Positions 55,302-63,936 of a stretch of 64,000 bases of DNA are shown piece after piece. The notes under the pieces are model-generated. The model was given only the letters and a program-made list of their open reading frames with translations. It made no database searches and had not been told where the DNA came from. This DNA is from Phycisphaeraceae bacterium (GTDB lineage Bacteria; Planctomycetota; Phycisphaerae; Phycisphaerales; SM1A02). A program made the translations under genes and the position numbers. Numbering within the stretch: position 1 is the stretch's first letter; the number at the start of each line of letters is the position of its first letter. Location: contig SHAP01000003.1 in the NCBI GenBank assembly GCA_004213555.1, positions 124,001 through 188,000 of the forward strand, in the 5' to 3' direction.

Positions 55302-55676
55302 GTGCCTTTTGAATTGCGTATTGAACGAACTTTTTCGGCCGCCCACGCCATTGTGATCCAGGGCGAGCGGGAACCCTTGCACGGCCACGATTGGCGAGTG
55401 CTCGTGGCAGTGCGTGGCCCCCAGCTCGACCAAGAAGAACTGCTGTGTGATTTTCATGCCATCGAGCAACAAGTCGATGGCGTGATCGCGCCATTCCACA
55501 ACGCCAACCTCAACGAAACCGCACCATTCAACCAACGCAACCCCACTGCAGAAGCCATTGCCGACTACGTGTATCAAACACTGGTCGATCGCATGCCTCA
55601 GGGGGCAAGTCTGCACCGGGTTGAAATTGGGGAAGCGCCGGGTTGCACCGCGGTCTACGGCGTCAGGCTGGATTAA
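55302..55676 (+). CDS. 6-pyruvoyl-tetrahydropterin synthase family protein, PTPS-III-like (no catalytic Cys)
   Basis: 124 residues from a GTG start. Zinc-binding histidines are His15 (FSAAHA) and His27/His29 (PLHGHDW), with the second catalytic His in FHNANLNE and the substrate-binding Glu in VEIGEAPG. The Cys of the QueD motif Cys-x3-His-Gly-His is missing: residues 22-26 read EREPL, giving Glu-x4-His-Gly-His. That pattern is the one reported for PTPS-III, which can replace FolB in folate synthesis. Alternative: a QueD paralogue of other function. The tail overlaps lpxA by 4 nt. Confidence 0.82.
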   Translation: MPFELRIERTFSAAHAIVIQGEREPLHGHDWRVLVAVRGPQLDQEELLCDFHAIEQQVDGVIAPFHNANLNETAPFNQRNPTAEAIADYVYQTLVDRMPQGASLHRVEIGEAPGCTAVYGVRLD

Positions 55677-56503
55677 CGGTCCCGAGGATCAACGGTCTTG
55701 TCATGGGTGCGCTGGTTCTCGAGCGCTCGACCGTTCTTGCCGCACAACGTCGCGCGAATGGAATCCACGATGCTTTGGATGGTCTCGCTGCCCGAGAACC
55801 GCTCCAACAGGACCGCGCACGTTGACTCTTGATCACCACCCGGCTCGCGGTAGAGCATGCGGTACGACTCCAAGACCGCCTGAATGTCCTCTTCGCTCAT
55901 TTGTGCTCGCTGCATCCCCACTCGGTTGCAACCCCGCACTTCGGCCGGAGCACCATCGACCATCATCCAAGGCGGAACGTCTTTGATCACTCGGGCCAAG
56001 CCAGCCAAGAAGGCCCCCGAGCCAATGGTGGTGAAGTGATGAACACCAGCCCCGCCACCCAAGTTGGCACGGTCGCCCACCACCACATGTCCACCCAACA
56101 TCACGTTGTTGGCAATGATGCACAGCGATCCAATGTGACAGTCGTGCCCCACATGACTTCCCGCCATGATGAGATTTCGATTTCCCAAGGTGGTCAGTCC
56201 ACCGCCTTGCACGGTGCCGCGGTGCACACTGCTGTGCTCTCGGAAACTGTTGTCATCCCCGCACTCAAGGCTGACCTGCTCACCTTTCCATTTGAGGTCC
56301 TGGGGATCGCCACCAACGACTGCGAAAGGGTGGACCGTGCATCGGTGTCCCAGCGTGGTGTCTGGCCCCACAACCGCGTGGGCCCGGAGAACACAATCTG
56401 ATCCGAGATGACTGCGCGGACCAACCACCGCAAACGGGCCAATCTCACAGCCATCGGCAATGTGGGCCGTGGCGTCAATTTCAGCAGTTGGGTGAATGGT
56501 CAT
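55673..56503 (-). CDS. lpxA: Acyl-[ACP]-UDP-N-acetylglucosamine O-acyltransferase
   Basis: 276 residues. The left-handed beta-helix of hexapeptide repeats fills residues 1-190 (HPTAEIDATAHIADG, PFAVVGPRSHLG and so on). The catalytic His is in MAGSHVGHDCHIG. A C-terminal helical domain follows (MSEEDIQAVLESYRMLYREP). It starts lipid A synthesis by 3-O-acylation of UDP-GlcNAc. Last gene of the bamA-skp-skp-lpxD-lpxC/fabZ-lpxA run, 13 nt behind lpxC/fabZ. Confidence 0.95.
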   Translation of the reverse strand: MTIHPTAEIDATAHIADGCEIGPFAVVGPRSHLGSDCVLRAHAVVGPDTTLGHRCTVHPFAVVGGDPQDLKWKGEQVSLECGDDNSFREHSSVHRGTVQGGGLTTLGNRNLIMAGSHVGHDCHIGSLCIIANNVMLGGHVVVGDRANLGGGAGVHHFTTIGSGAFLAGLARVIKDVPPWMMVDGAPAEVRGCNRVGMQRAQMSEEDIQAVLESYRMLYREPGGDQESTCAVLLERFSGSETIQSIVDSIRATLCGKNGRALENQRTHDKTVDPRDR

Positions 56504-56516
56504 GGCGTGTCACGCG

Positions 56517-57872
56517 TCAATCGACGCTGTCCTCCTCGATGAGCATGAAGCGAATTCTCGCTTCCGCCGCCAGGGTTCCCGCCACGGTTGCTCGACAGCG
56601 GACCGAAATGATTCGGGCCCGAACTTGGATTGTCTCTGCTTCCAAGACCAACTGGTCACCCGGGGTCACTGGCTTCCGAATCTTGACCCCATCCAAACTC
56701 AGCAAGACTGGAGTCTTCCCGGTGTTGTCCACCGTGTTGGAGACCAGCAGCCCCCCCAACTGGGCCATGGCTTCGACAATAAGAACGCCAGGCATGATGG
56801 GCACATTGGGATAGTGCCCTTGGAAGAAGGGTTCATTGATGCTGACGTTCTTGATGCCGATGGCTTTCTGATCACCATCAAGTTCCAGAACCCGATCCAC
56901 CAACAGCATGGGATAACGGTGCGGGAGGGCACGCTGAATGGACCGAATGTCCATGGCGCGACCTTCGCGAAGGAGTTTTGGATCGACCGGAAGATCATGC
57001 ACCAACGAAAGCGCCAGTCGGCGATTGAGTTCATGTCCCGATCGGGCCGCAAAGAGCCGGCCTTGAATGCGGCGACCGGTCAAAGCCAGATCGCCAATCA
57101 AATCCAAGATCTTGTGCCGGGCAGGTTCTTCCGGGAAGCGAAGTTCGGTGCCAATCGGACCATCGGCCCCAAAAACCAGCATGTCCCCTTCGCGATGATG
57201 TCGCCCCAAACCAGCCTGCCGAAGCGCTTCTGCTTCTTCTTCAAGACAAAACGTTCGAGCGGGGGCAATCTCCGTGGCAAAAGTCTCTGGCGTCAACGCC
57301 AAAGCTGCAGACTGACGCGGGATTCGGCCGTCGTCCAAACCATCGTCACGGCTGTAGTCCAAGTCGTACATGACTTCGAGTCCGCCGGCTTTGGCCGGCG
57401 CCAACCCAACCAAGGCTTGCTCCTCGGATTCTGCCGTCAGGTTTTCAGGATGAAGGACCGCTGCGGTTTCGTCTTGCTCGACAATGCCAACTCCCAAAAT
57501 GGCTTCAACGAACACTTTGGCGGAACCATCAAAGCCCGGAGGCTCGGTCGAATCCAATTCAATTCGGACGTTGTCGATTTCCAGCCCCGCCAATGCGGCC
57601 AAGAGATGCTCGACGGTTTGGACACGTACTTCTCCAAGTTCCAAAATGGTGCGTCGCTCGGCTCGACGAGCAAATTTCACCAACGCGGGGATCTCCACCG
57701 CCGGCTCCAAATCGGTACGAACAAACACCCGACCGGTCCCCGGCTCAGCCGGATGCAAACGCAAGCGGCAGTGTTCACCGGTCAAAAGTCCGGGGCCTTC
57801 CAGTTCAACAACCGCCGCCACCGTTCGTTGGAACAGGCTTGAATGCGGATTGGATGAAGAGGAAGCGTTCAT
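56517..57872 (-). CDS. lpxC: Bifunctional UDP-3-O-acyl-GlcNAc deacetylase / 3-hydroxyacyl-ACP dehydratase (LpxC-FabZ fusion)
   Basis: 451 residues. The LpxC part (1-~295) has zinc ligands His89 (VQTVEHLLAAL), His253 and Asp257 (ARHKILDLIGD), and the catalytic His280 (SGHELNRRLAL); the 27-residue spacing matches E. coli. The FabZ part (~305-450) has LPHRYPMLLVDRVLELDGD, catalytic His353 (QGHYPNVPIMPG) and Glu367 (VEAMAQLGG), 14 residues apart as in E. coli. It does both the committed lipid A step and fatty-acid dehydration. The ATGA start overlaps the lpxD stop. Confidence 0.96.
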   Translation of the reverse strand: MNASSSSNPHSSLFQRTVAAVVELEGPGLLTGEHCRLRLHPAEPGTGRVFVRTDLEPAVEIPALVKFARRAERRTILELGEVRVQTVEHLLAALAGLEIDNVRIELDSTEPPGFDGSAKVFVEAILGVGIVEQDETAAVLHPENLTAESEEQALVGLAPAKAGGLEVMYDLDYSRDDGLDDGRIPRQSAALALTPETFATEIAPARTFCLEEEAEALRQAGLGRHHREGDMLVFGADGPIGTELRFPEEPARHKILDLIGDLALTGRRIQGRLFAARSGHELNRRLALSLVHDLPVDPKLLREGRAMDIRSIQRALPHRYPMLLVDRVLELDGDQKAIGIKNVSINEPFFQGHYPNVPIMPGVLIVEAMAQLGGLLVSNTVDNTGKTPVLLSLDGVKIRKPVTPGDQLVLEAETIQVRARIISVRCRATVAGTLAAEARIRFMLIEEDSVD

Positions 57873-58879
57873 GTGGAATGCCCAGGTTTCGTCCTTGCCA
57901 GCCTATTGATGAGGGCCACCGATCGCAAGAATTGTCGATGCGGGCGGGCGGGAGATCCAGACCAGACCTCACCGGCCGGAACGTCCGAGATAACGCAAGC
58001 ATCCATCCCAATGGTGGCACCTTGGTGCACAGTCACGTGATCTTTCACGATGGCCGCACCTGCCAAAACCACATCGTCTTCCAAGACCGATGATCCAGCG
58101 ACTCCAGACATCCCACTCATGCGGACTCGATCACCCACTTTGGCGTTGTGTCCCACTTGGCACAAGTTGTCGATTTTGACGTCGTGGCCGATGGTGGTGT
58201 TCGTCAAGAGACCACGGTCCACACAAGACTGCACCCCGAGCTCGAATCGATTGCCGATGCAAACCGCGCCCAAGTGAGGCAGACGGTGGGCTGCTTGTCC
58301 GGGGGCGTAGTCAAAGCCAAACCCTTCGCCACCCACCACGGCGTGCTCGTGCAAAGTGCCATCTTCACCAAGCTCACAATCCCGACCCAAAATGGCATGG
58401 CTTCGCAAACGTGTTCGTGCACCAATTTTGGCCCGAGCGCCCACGCGTGATCCAGATTCAAGAATGACCCCGTCACCCAAGGCTGCCCCGGGGCCCACTT
58501 CAACAAACGGGCCAATGCAAACATCTCTGCCCAAACTCACACTGGGGTCGACCACGGCGGAAGGATGAATGCCTGGGGCAGGAACATCTTCCTTGGGGGC
58601 GAAAATTTCAAGAGTCCGCCGAAGCGGGGCATCATCGACAAGGATCAATGTTTTGTTTTCAGCATCACCGTACGCCTCCAGGTCCTGCGTTCGAAGCACC
58701 ACGGTTCCCGCGGACGAAGCCTTGGCCACCGCTAGCCAAGCCGTGCCAGATACCGCAACCACATCTTCCGAAGTGGCATGCTCTGGTGCCGCGGGTCCCA
58801 CAATGGTTCGAGAAGGATCGCCAATGACCTCAGCATTCAGGCGTGTGGCGAGTTCCTGAGCAGTGGCGGGACGGGTCAG
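57869..58879 (-). CDS. lpxD: UDP-3-O-acylglucosamine N-acyltransferase, apparent CTG start
   Basis: 336 residues if translation begins at the CTG at 58879, overlapping the skp stop as CTGA. No ATG, GTG or TTG lies near, yet the preceding codons spell the LpxD N-terminal domain (TRPATAQELATRL, then GDPSRTIVG). A GTG at 58801 would cut off that domain. The body is the hexapeptide left-handed helix (HPSAVVDPSVSLGRDV and so on), with catalytic His in IGHDVKIDNLCQVGHNAKVG. It N-acylates the UDP-sugar in lipid A synthesis. E. coli LpxD has 341 residues, which fits the long form. Confidence 0.88.
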   Translation of the reverse strand: MTRPATAQELATRLNAEVIGDPSRTIVGPAAPEHATSEDVVAVSGTAWLAVAKASSAGTVVLRTQDLEAYGDAENKTLILVDDAPLRRTLEIFAPKEDVPAPGIHPSAVVDPSVSLGRDVCIGPFVEVGPGAALGDGVILESGSRVGARAKIGARTRLRSHAILGRDCELGEDGTLHEHAVVGGEGFGFDYAPGQAAHRLPHLGAVCIGNRFELGVQSCVDRGLLTNTTIGHDVKIDNLCQVGHNAKVGDRVRMSGMSGVAGSSVLEDDVVLAGAAIVKDHVTVHQGATIGMDACVISDVPAGEVWSGSPARPHRQFLRSVALINRLARTKPGHST

Positions 58880-59451
58880 AGCTCGTTCATCCGGCTGGTC
58901 ACGATGGCGGTCACGTCGGCTACGGGTTCGGCGTGCAATACCGATTGGTCCAAAATCGCACTGCGGACAATATTTGGATCAAGAGATTCAGGAACAGCAA
59001 ACGGTGTCCGAGGCAACACCACGGTCCAGCCACGCTCGGCGGACAAGGACGCCATGGCCTTCTGTGCCAAGCCGTGCAACTGCTCGAGCATCCGTGCGTT
59101 TTCAGAGTTGATGCGCAACTCCATGGTGCGCTGCATGGCACGGAACGCGTTGGCCTTTTCAAGAAGTTGGTCTTCGAGTCGCATCCTTTCGGGGGAATCT
59201 GGGGTAAGGATGCCCGATTGCAAATCGTTTTGGATGGTGGTGATTTCGTCTTTCAACTTCTCGGCTTCGGATTGCATCCGCTGGGCCAAATCAACCAAAC
59301 GCGTTTCTTCTTGACTCCAAGCGTCAGAAGCTTCAATGGCTGCCACCACATCCACCACAACCACAGGGCCTTCAGCACTTCTCGAAAAACCTAGAAGCAA
59401 GCCAGCCAAGCCGCATCCCAACATCAACATCATGGTGCGTGGTTGACGCAT
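58876..59451 (-). CDS. OmpH/Skp-family periplasmic chaperone (downstream copy)
   Basis: 191 residues. The N-terminus has a signal peptide (MMLMLGCGLAGLLLGFSRSA). The body holds a long amphipathic coiled coil (QRMQSEAEKLKDEITTIQND, EDQLLEKANAFRAMQR), the tentacles of Skp, then the C-terminal strand VVLPRTPFAVPES. It would carry unfolded outer-membrane proteins to BamA. Two tandem Skp-like genes precede lpxD; this is the downstream copy, starting 1 nt after the upstream one ends. Confidence 0.85.
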   Translation of the reverse strand: MRQPRTMMLMLGCGLAGLLLGFSRSAEGPVVVVDVVAAIEASDAWSQEETRLVDLAQRMQSEAEKLKDEITTIQNDLQSGILTPDSPERMRLEDQLLEKANAFRAMQRTMELRINSENARMLEQLHGLAQKAMASLSAERGWTVVLPRTPFAVPESLDPNIVRSAILDQSVLHAEPVADVTAIVTSRMNEL

Positions 59452-59452
59452 A

Positions 59453-60067
59453 TCACTCTCCTTGGGATCCAGCGGCCCAGCTTCGGTTCATCTGGTCCAA
59501 AATGATGGCGGTCGCGTTGACCGGTTGTCCGGCGTACAAAATGCGGCGGTCCCGCATGAATTGTTTGTATTGGGCCTCAAGGGGAACGTCTCGGGAGGGG
59601 AAAAATTCTGCTGATGAATCATCAGCCACCACCACATCCCAGCCGCGGGCTTCGGAAATTTTTCGAATCTCCTCACGCAACGACGCGAAGACCGACTGCC
59701 ACAGTTTGACCCGCTCGCGTTCCAAGATGTCATTCCAGTAGGCCATCTTGCCTTCGTACTGAAACTCAAGATTCTTGAATGCCACAATTGCTTCACGCTG
59801 GGCGGCAGAGCCTTCGGCCGCTTGCATGACCTGTTCCGCTTCGGCCAACCGAGACTGGAAGGCATCGCCTTCGGCTTGAATTTCTGCCGCACGAGCCTGC
59901 AACCTTCGTTCGGCATCCGCCCGCTGCTCGAGACCACCAATAACTTCTTCAATATCCACCACGGCAACAATGACCGCAGATGCGGAACTGGCGGTGGTGC
60001 CGTCGGCCATATCGGCCCCGATCCAACCCACCAGCACCGCCAATGGGAACCAACTTGCGAGTCGCAT
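59453..60067 (-). CDS. OmpH/Skp-family periplasmic chaperone (upstream copy)
   Basis: 204 residues. The signal peptide is MRLASWFPLAVLVGWIGADMADG. The Skp-like coiled coil runs through EEVIGGLEQRADAERRLQAR and AFQSRLAEAEQVMQAAEG, then a KMAYWNDILERERVKLWQ segment and DVVVADDSSAEFFP. The last part differs from that of the downstream copy, so the two may not be redundant. It lies 73 nt after bamA in the same direction. Confidence 0.82.
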   Translation of the reverse strand: MRLASWFPLAVLVGWIGADMADGTTASSASAVIVAVVDIEEVIGGLEQRADAERRLQARAAEIQAEGDAFQSRLAEAEQVMQAAEGSAAQREAIVAFKNLEFQYEGKMAYWNDILERERVKLWQSVFASLREEIRKISEARGWDVVVADDSSAEFFPSRDVPLEAQYKQFMRDRRILYAGQPVNATAIILDQMNRSWAAGSQGE

Positions 60068-60140
60068 ACACGCTCTCCAACAAGATCACACGGATCTTGG
60101 CTTCTAGGTCGTACAGGATACCCCGTCGAGGGACCTCGGC

Positions 60141-62483
60141 TCAGAAAGGCAGTTCCGCACGGAAAGACAGGACCTGGGTTTGGTCCAAATCCTCTTGAAC
60201 AAGCGGCCAAGCCAGATCGATGGCCATGGGGACCGGACCCAAAAAGGGCAGATAGAAGCGGCCACCAATGCCGGCCGCAACACGCCACGACTCGACACCT
60301 GGTTCTGAGAGAACCGTTCCCGAATCAACAAACACCGCAAGGGCAAAATTTTCACCAACCAATGGATGCTCGTATTGCAATCCCGCAAAGGCCAAGAAGG
60401 AACCGCCGATGGGGTCAGAACTGGGCTCGCCGTCACTGGCCCGCACCGACTTGGGGCTGATGGTGCGGTTCTCAAAGCCTCGCAATGAATTTCCGCCCAA
60501 GTAATACCGTTCCCACAGCGGGACCCGAGGCACACTGTCAAAAATATTGCCAAGACGAGCGTTGCAACGAAGCACGCGATTGCGTCCTTGATCGTCGGTG
60601 CCCATGAAGAAGAATTGGGTCCATTCCAAGTCGGCCTTCCACCAACTGAAATCGCCCCCCAAGAACCCAACTTGTTCCAAGGAGAGCTCCAAACTGCCGC
60701 CATCGGTGGGTCGAAAAAAGCTGCTCAACGTCGTGCGACGCAATTGCAAACCAACACCATTGACGGTGGAACGCTCCCCATCCAAAAAATACTCGATGGG
60801 GACGGAGTCATTCGTGGGATCAATCTCGGCCGCATCGCTTCGTAGACTGAATGAGGCATTCCAGTTGTTGCCAAATCTTCGATCGACACCCACCGTGGCC
60901 CGGCGGGAAGATTCCGTCTGTCGGATGTACTGACGGTCCTGCCAAGTCAAATTGGTGCGGAACCCCCACTCGGTGTCGAAGACCCGCGGCTCTTCAAAAT
61001 TCAGGCTGTACCGGAACAACTCGGTACCAGGCTGAATGGTCAACTGAAAGTTCTGACCACCACCGCGGAAGCCTTCGCGGAAACCATCAATACCCCAGGA
61101 CTCGGGAGGACGAGTGGCATCGAAGTTGGATTGGCTGTAACGAAATTCACCGTAGATCCCGCTGTCAGAACCAACCGCGCCCCCAAACGAAATCACCCCG
61201 GTGTTACGCTCCCGTACAAAAACCAGCAAGTCACGAACGCCGGGCTGCTCTGGCTTGGGAGGTTCGATTTGAACTCGGACTTCACTGAAGTGCCGAAGAT
61301 TGTCGAGTCGACGTTCCGCCTCCTGGATTCCGGTCTTGTCAAAAGGACGTCCGGGACGCAGGTCCAGTTCCCGCCGGATCACCTTGTCTCGGGTGACCAC
61401 ATTGCCACGGATGTTGATTTGCCCCACCCTCGACAGGGAGCCCTCAGAGATCTTCAACTGCAAATCGATGTTGGCTCCGGGGCCGGGACGAACGGGTCGA
61501 TCCTCGATGCGAACATCCAAATAGCCCAGGGCGTGGTACCCAGATTCCACCTTGAGGATGGCGGCATCGATGCTGGCCTGTTCCCAAGCACTGCCAAGCC
61601 GGAGGTCCAACAAGGATTTGATCTGGGCGGCATCCATCACCGCTTTTTCACCTTCAGCGATCTCGATACGCACATCACCCAACTGGTAGCGAACGCCTTC
61701 GAGCACATAGAACGTCACGATGGCTTCGCGGTCGTCGGGGCTTCGTGTCACTGACCAATCCACCCGAGCATCACGCCAGCCTCGGCCTCGGTAAAAATCA
61801 CGGACCGCTTTCGCGTCTTCGTCCAGCTTGGATTCGTCAAGCGTGCCCGATTCCAACAGCAAGATGGCGGGTTGCACCTCAACCAATTGTTGAAGGCGGT
61901 CGCCTCTCATGGAGGAATTGCCTCGAAAGCGAACCGATCGCACTTTGGCACGAGGGCCCTCGCTGACCAACAGAATCAAATTTTCCGGTCGATCCCCACT
62001 GGTAAATTCCACTCGAGATTCCAAATACCCTTCACCACGCATCCACAGTTCCACATCGCGTGCGGCACGTTCGAGGAGCGCTTCATCTCGTATGGAACCC
62101 AACAAGCGTGGGACCCGGTTCAGGATTTCTTCGGAACCAAGACGGCGATTGCCTTGGACCTCGACCGAACGAATAATGGGCGCGAGGACCACGCGGTACA
62201 CCAAGTCGACCGCACCATCAGGACGCTCGGTGACTTTGGCCACCACTTCTGAAAATCGCCCCAATTCCGTCAGACGTCGGATATCCGCCCGGACGATGGC
62301 GGCGTCCAAAGGAGAGCCCGCCAGACTTCGGAGGTTGTTCAGCGCAAATCTGGTGTCTGAATCCGTGCCCCCCAGCACGCGGACCGTCCCCACCGGTCGA
62401 CCGGCCAGAGTCACCATCAGATCCTCGGCTCCCGCAAAAGTGGAGCAGAGCAGCAAAATCAGGATGCGGGACGCAACCGACAT
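60141..62483 (-). CDS. bamA: Outer-membrane protein assembly factor BamA
   Basis: 780 residues from the ATG at 62483, giving a signal peptide (MSVASRILILLLCSTFAGAEDL). POTRA domains fill ~25-400, seen as repeats such as IRSVEVQGNRRLGSEEILNRV, KVRSVRFRGNSSMRGDRLQQL and GQINIRGNVVTRDKVIRRELDL. The C-terminal beta-barrel begins near ~420 and closes with the Phe-terminated beta-signal VLSFRAELPF; the barrel motif YLGGNSLRGFE is of the Omp85 type. It inserts outer-membrane proteins and works with the Skp-like proteins encoded downstream. Confidence 0.95.
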   Translation of the reverse strand: MSVASRILILLLCSTFAGAEDLMVTLAGRPVGTVRVLGGTDSDTRFALNNLRSLAGSPLDAAIVRADIRRLTELGRFSEVVAKVTERPDGAVDLVYRVVLAPIIRSVEVQGNRRLGSEEILNRVPRLLGSIRDEALLERAARDVELWMRGEGYLESRVEFTSGDRPENLILLVSEGPRAKVRSVRFRGNSSMRGDRLQQLVEVQPAILLLESGTLDESKLDEDAKAVRDFYRGRGWRDARVDWSVTRSPDDREAIVTFYVLEGVRYQLGDVRIEIAEGEKAVMDAAQIKSLLDLRLGSAWEQASIDAAILKVESGYHALGYLDVRIEDRPVRPGPGANIDLQLKISEGSLSRVGQINIRGNVVTRDKVIRRELDLRPGRPFDKTGIQEAERRLDNLRHFSEVRVQIEPPKPEQPGVRDLLVFVRERNTGVISFGGAVGSDSGIYGEFRYSQSNFDATRPPESWGIDGFREGFRGGGQNFQLTIQPGTELFRYSLNFEEPRVFDTEWGFRTNLTWQDRQYIRQTESSRRATVGVDRRFGNNWNASFSLRSDAAEIDPTNDSVPIEYFLDGERSTVNGVGLQLRRTTLSSFFRPTDGGSLELSLEQVGFLGGDFSWWKADLEWTQFFFMGTDDQGRNRVLRCNARLGNIFDSVPRVPLWERYYLGGNSLRGFENRTISPKSVRASDGEPSSDPIGGSFLAFAGLQYEHPLVGENFALAVFVDSGTVLSEPGVESWRVAAGIGGRFYLPFLGPVPMAIDLAWPLVQEDLDQTQVLSFRAELPF

Positions 62484-62511
62484 GTGGGAGGAGGATACCC
62501 CCCATGCCGGA

Positions 62512-62667
62512 TCAACCGAGCCACAAGGAGGCAATCATCCCCAAGGCAAAGAGAACCATGGCCATGGTGCCCAAAGCGGTGTCCTGGGTTGGCTGAGACG
62601 CAACCCGAGCCACCGGTTGAGATCGACGCTGACGGAGGCTGGTTTTTGACAATTTGGACTGTGGCAT
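62512..62667 (-). CDS. Small single-pass membrane protein at the head of the bamA operon (51 aa)
   Basis: 51 residues from the ATG at 62667, with GGAGA six bases upstream; the ATG at 62673 sits directly on that site and is less likely. The N-terminus is basic (KLSKTSLRQRRSQPVARVAS). One hydrophobic segment (TMAMVLFALGMIASLWLG) ends the protein. It lies 28 nt upstream of bamA in the same direction. Not recognised. The good ribosome-binding site and the placement support it as real. Confidence 0.55.
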   Translation of the reverse strand: MPQSKLSKTSLRQRRSQPVARVASQPTQDTALGTMAMVLFALGMIASLWLG

Positions 62668-62792
62668 CTGCATTCTCCAAAGATCACGTCGACCAAGAAT
62701 GGAGGACAAACGAGCCACAAACTGAACCAGAGCTGCGGTGGGTTCAGGTCATTCCGACAACTCCGACAATCCGGCATGGCTACCCTGTGGGC

Positions 62793-63890
62793 ATGTCCGA
62801 GAATGCTTTGAATCGCACCCCGCTCTACGCCCGACATGGCCAACAAGGCGCGAAACTTGTCCCTTTTGCGGGGTGGGAAATGCCCCTCCACTTTGGTTCC
62901 ATCCTTGAGGAACACCACGCCACCCGAACTTCTGGTTCTATTTTTGACGTCAGCCACATGGGTCGGCTTTCCATCACCGGTCCCGCCGCCGAAAGCCTCT
63001 TGGAACGGGTGGTGACCCGAATGATGGCGGGTATGAAGGATGGGCAAGCTCGGTACGGATTGGCTTGTCTAGAAGACGGGGGCACCATCGATGACCTCAT
63101 CGTCAACCGAATGGGACCAGAAGATTTTTTGGTGGTGTGCAACGGGGCGAATCGAGAAGCCGTGGTGAAACACCTGCAGGTCCACAACGAACACGGGGCA
63201 GACGTTTCAGATGACACCATGGGCTCCACCATGGTTGCGGTGCAAGGTCCGGCCGCAGTGCAACGGATGACGGCCCGGTGGCCGCATTTGGCAGAAATGA
63301 AGCGGTACCGCTGCGGGCTGATCGAACACGGCGAGCACGCGCTCTTTGTCGCCCGAACGGGCTACACCGGAGAAGATGGATTCGAAATCATCGCGCCCAG
63401 CATCGCCACCGAAGCGATCATTGAGGTGCTCGACGATCTCAACCAACACAATGTGGTGAATGCCGGTCTTGGGGCGCGGGACAGTTTGCGGTTGGAAGCG
63501 GCCATGCCGCTGTACGGCCATGAGCTCTCCGAGACCAAGGACCCCATTTCGGCGGGACTCCGATTCGCCGTCACACTCGAGAAAGATGCTCCAGGTTTTG
63601 TGGGCCAAGAAGCTCTGCGGCAGAAAGCCGAACAGGGTGTGCCCACCACATTGGTTGGCCTCAGCATCGATGCCCCCCGTGCCGCCCGGCAAGGTGCCGT
63701 GGTCAAGCATCAAGATGAGGCGGTTGGCGAAGTCACCAGTGGTGTGGTCTCACCCAGCCTGCAACAGTCGATTGCCATGGCCATGGTGGACACCACGTGG
63801 AGCAACGAAGGCACCAAACTGCAAGTGGAGATTGGCCGAGGTGTGGCAGACGCCACCGTCGTACCCATGCCTTTTTACAAACGGTCTTAA
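62793..63890 (+). CDS. gcvT: Glycine cleavage system aminomethyltransferase (T protein)
   Basis: 365 residues from the ATG at 62793 (MSENALNRTPLYARH). GcvT motifs are visible: LVPFAGWEMPLHFG, HHATRTSGSIFDVSHMGRLSI, GTIDDLIVNRMG, FVARTGYTGEDGFEIIAP, and GLGARDSLRLEAAMPLYGHEL, then the C-terminal SPSLQQSIAMAMVD. It transfers the methylene group from aminomethyl-H protein to tetrahydrofolate and releases ammonia. The frame extends to 62484 but is not family-like there. Other gcv genes are not in the window. Confidence 0.95.
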   Translation: MSENALNRTPLYARHGQQGAKLVPFAGWEMPLHFGSILEEHHATRTSGSIFDVSHMGRLSITGPAAESLLERVVTRMMAGMKDGQARYGLACLEDGGTIDDLIVNRMGPEDFLVVCNGANREAVVKHLQVHNEHGADVSDDTMGSTMVAVQGPAAVQRMTARWPHLAEMKRYRCGLIEHGEHALFVARTGYTGEDGFEIIAPSIATEAIIEVLDDLNQHNVVNAGLGARDSLRLEAAMPLYGHELSETKDPISAGLRFAVTLEKDAPGFVGQEALRQKAEQGVPTTLVGLSIDAPRAARQGAVVKHQDEAVGEVTSGVVSPSLQQSIAMAMVDTTWSNEGTKLQVEIGRGVADATVVPMPFYKRS

Positions 63891-63908
63891 GGGCTCTCGG
63901 TCCAAAAT

Positions 63909-63924
63909 GCTCTGAGTCCAGAGC
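63909..63924. terminator. Hairpin after gcvT
   Basis: GCTCTG (63909-63914) and CAGAGC (63919-63924) pair perfectly around a 4-nt AGTC loop, 18 nt after the gcvT stop. There is no T-run, so it is a weak or Rho-aided terminator. It lies between convergent gcvT and the partial gene at the window end. Confidence 0.4.
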
Positions 63925-63936
63925 GTTCAGATCGGT

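Noticed and set aside
55279-55494. N-terminal extension of the phosphohexomutase
   Set aside because: Overlaps the divergent PTPS-like gene; Arg-rich and not seen in the mutase family.
56496-57842. 448-residue plus-strand ORF over lpxC-fabZ
   Set aside because: Antisense shadow of a clear fusion gene; no motif.
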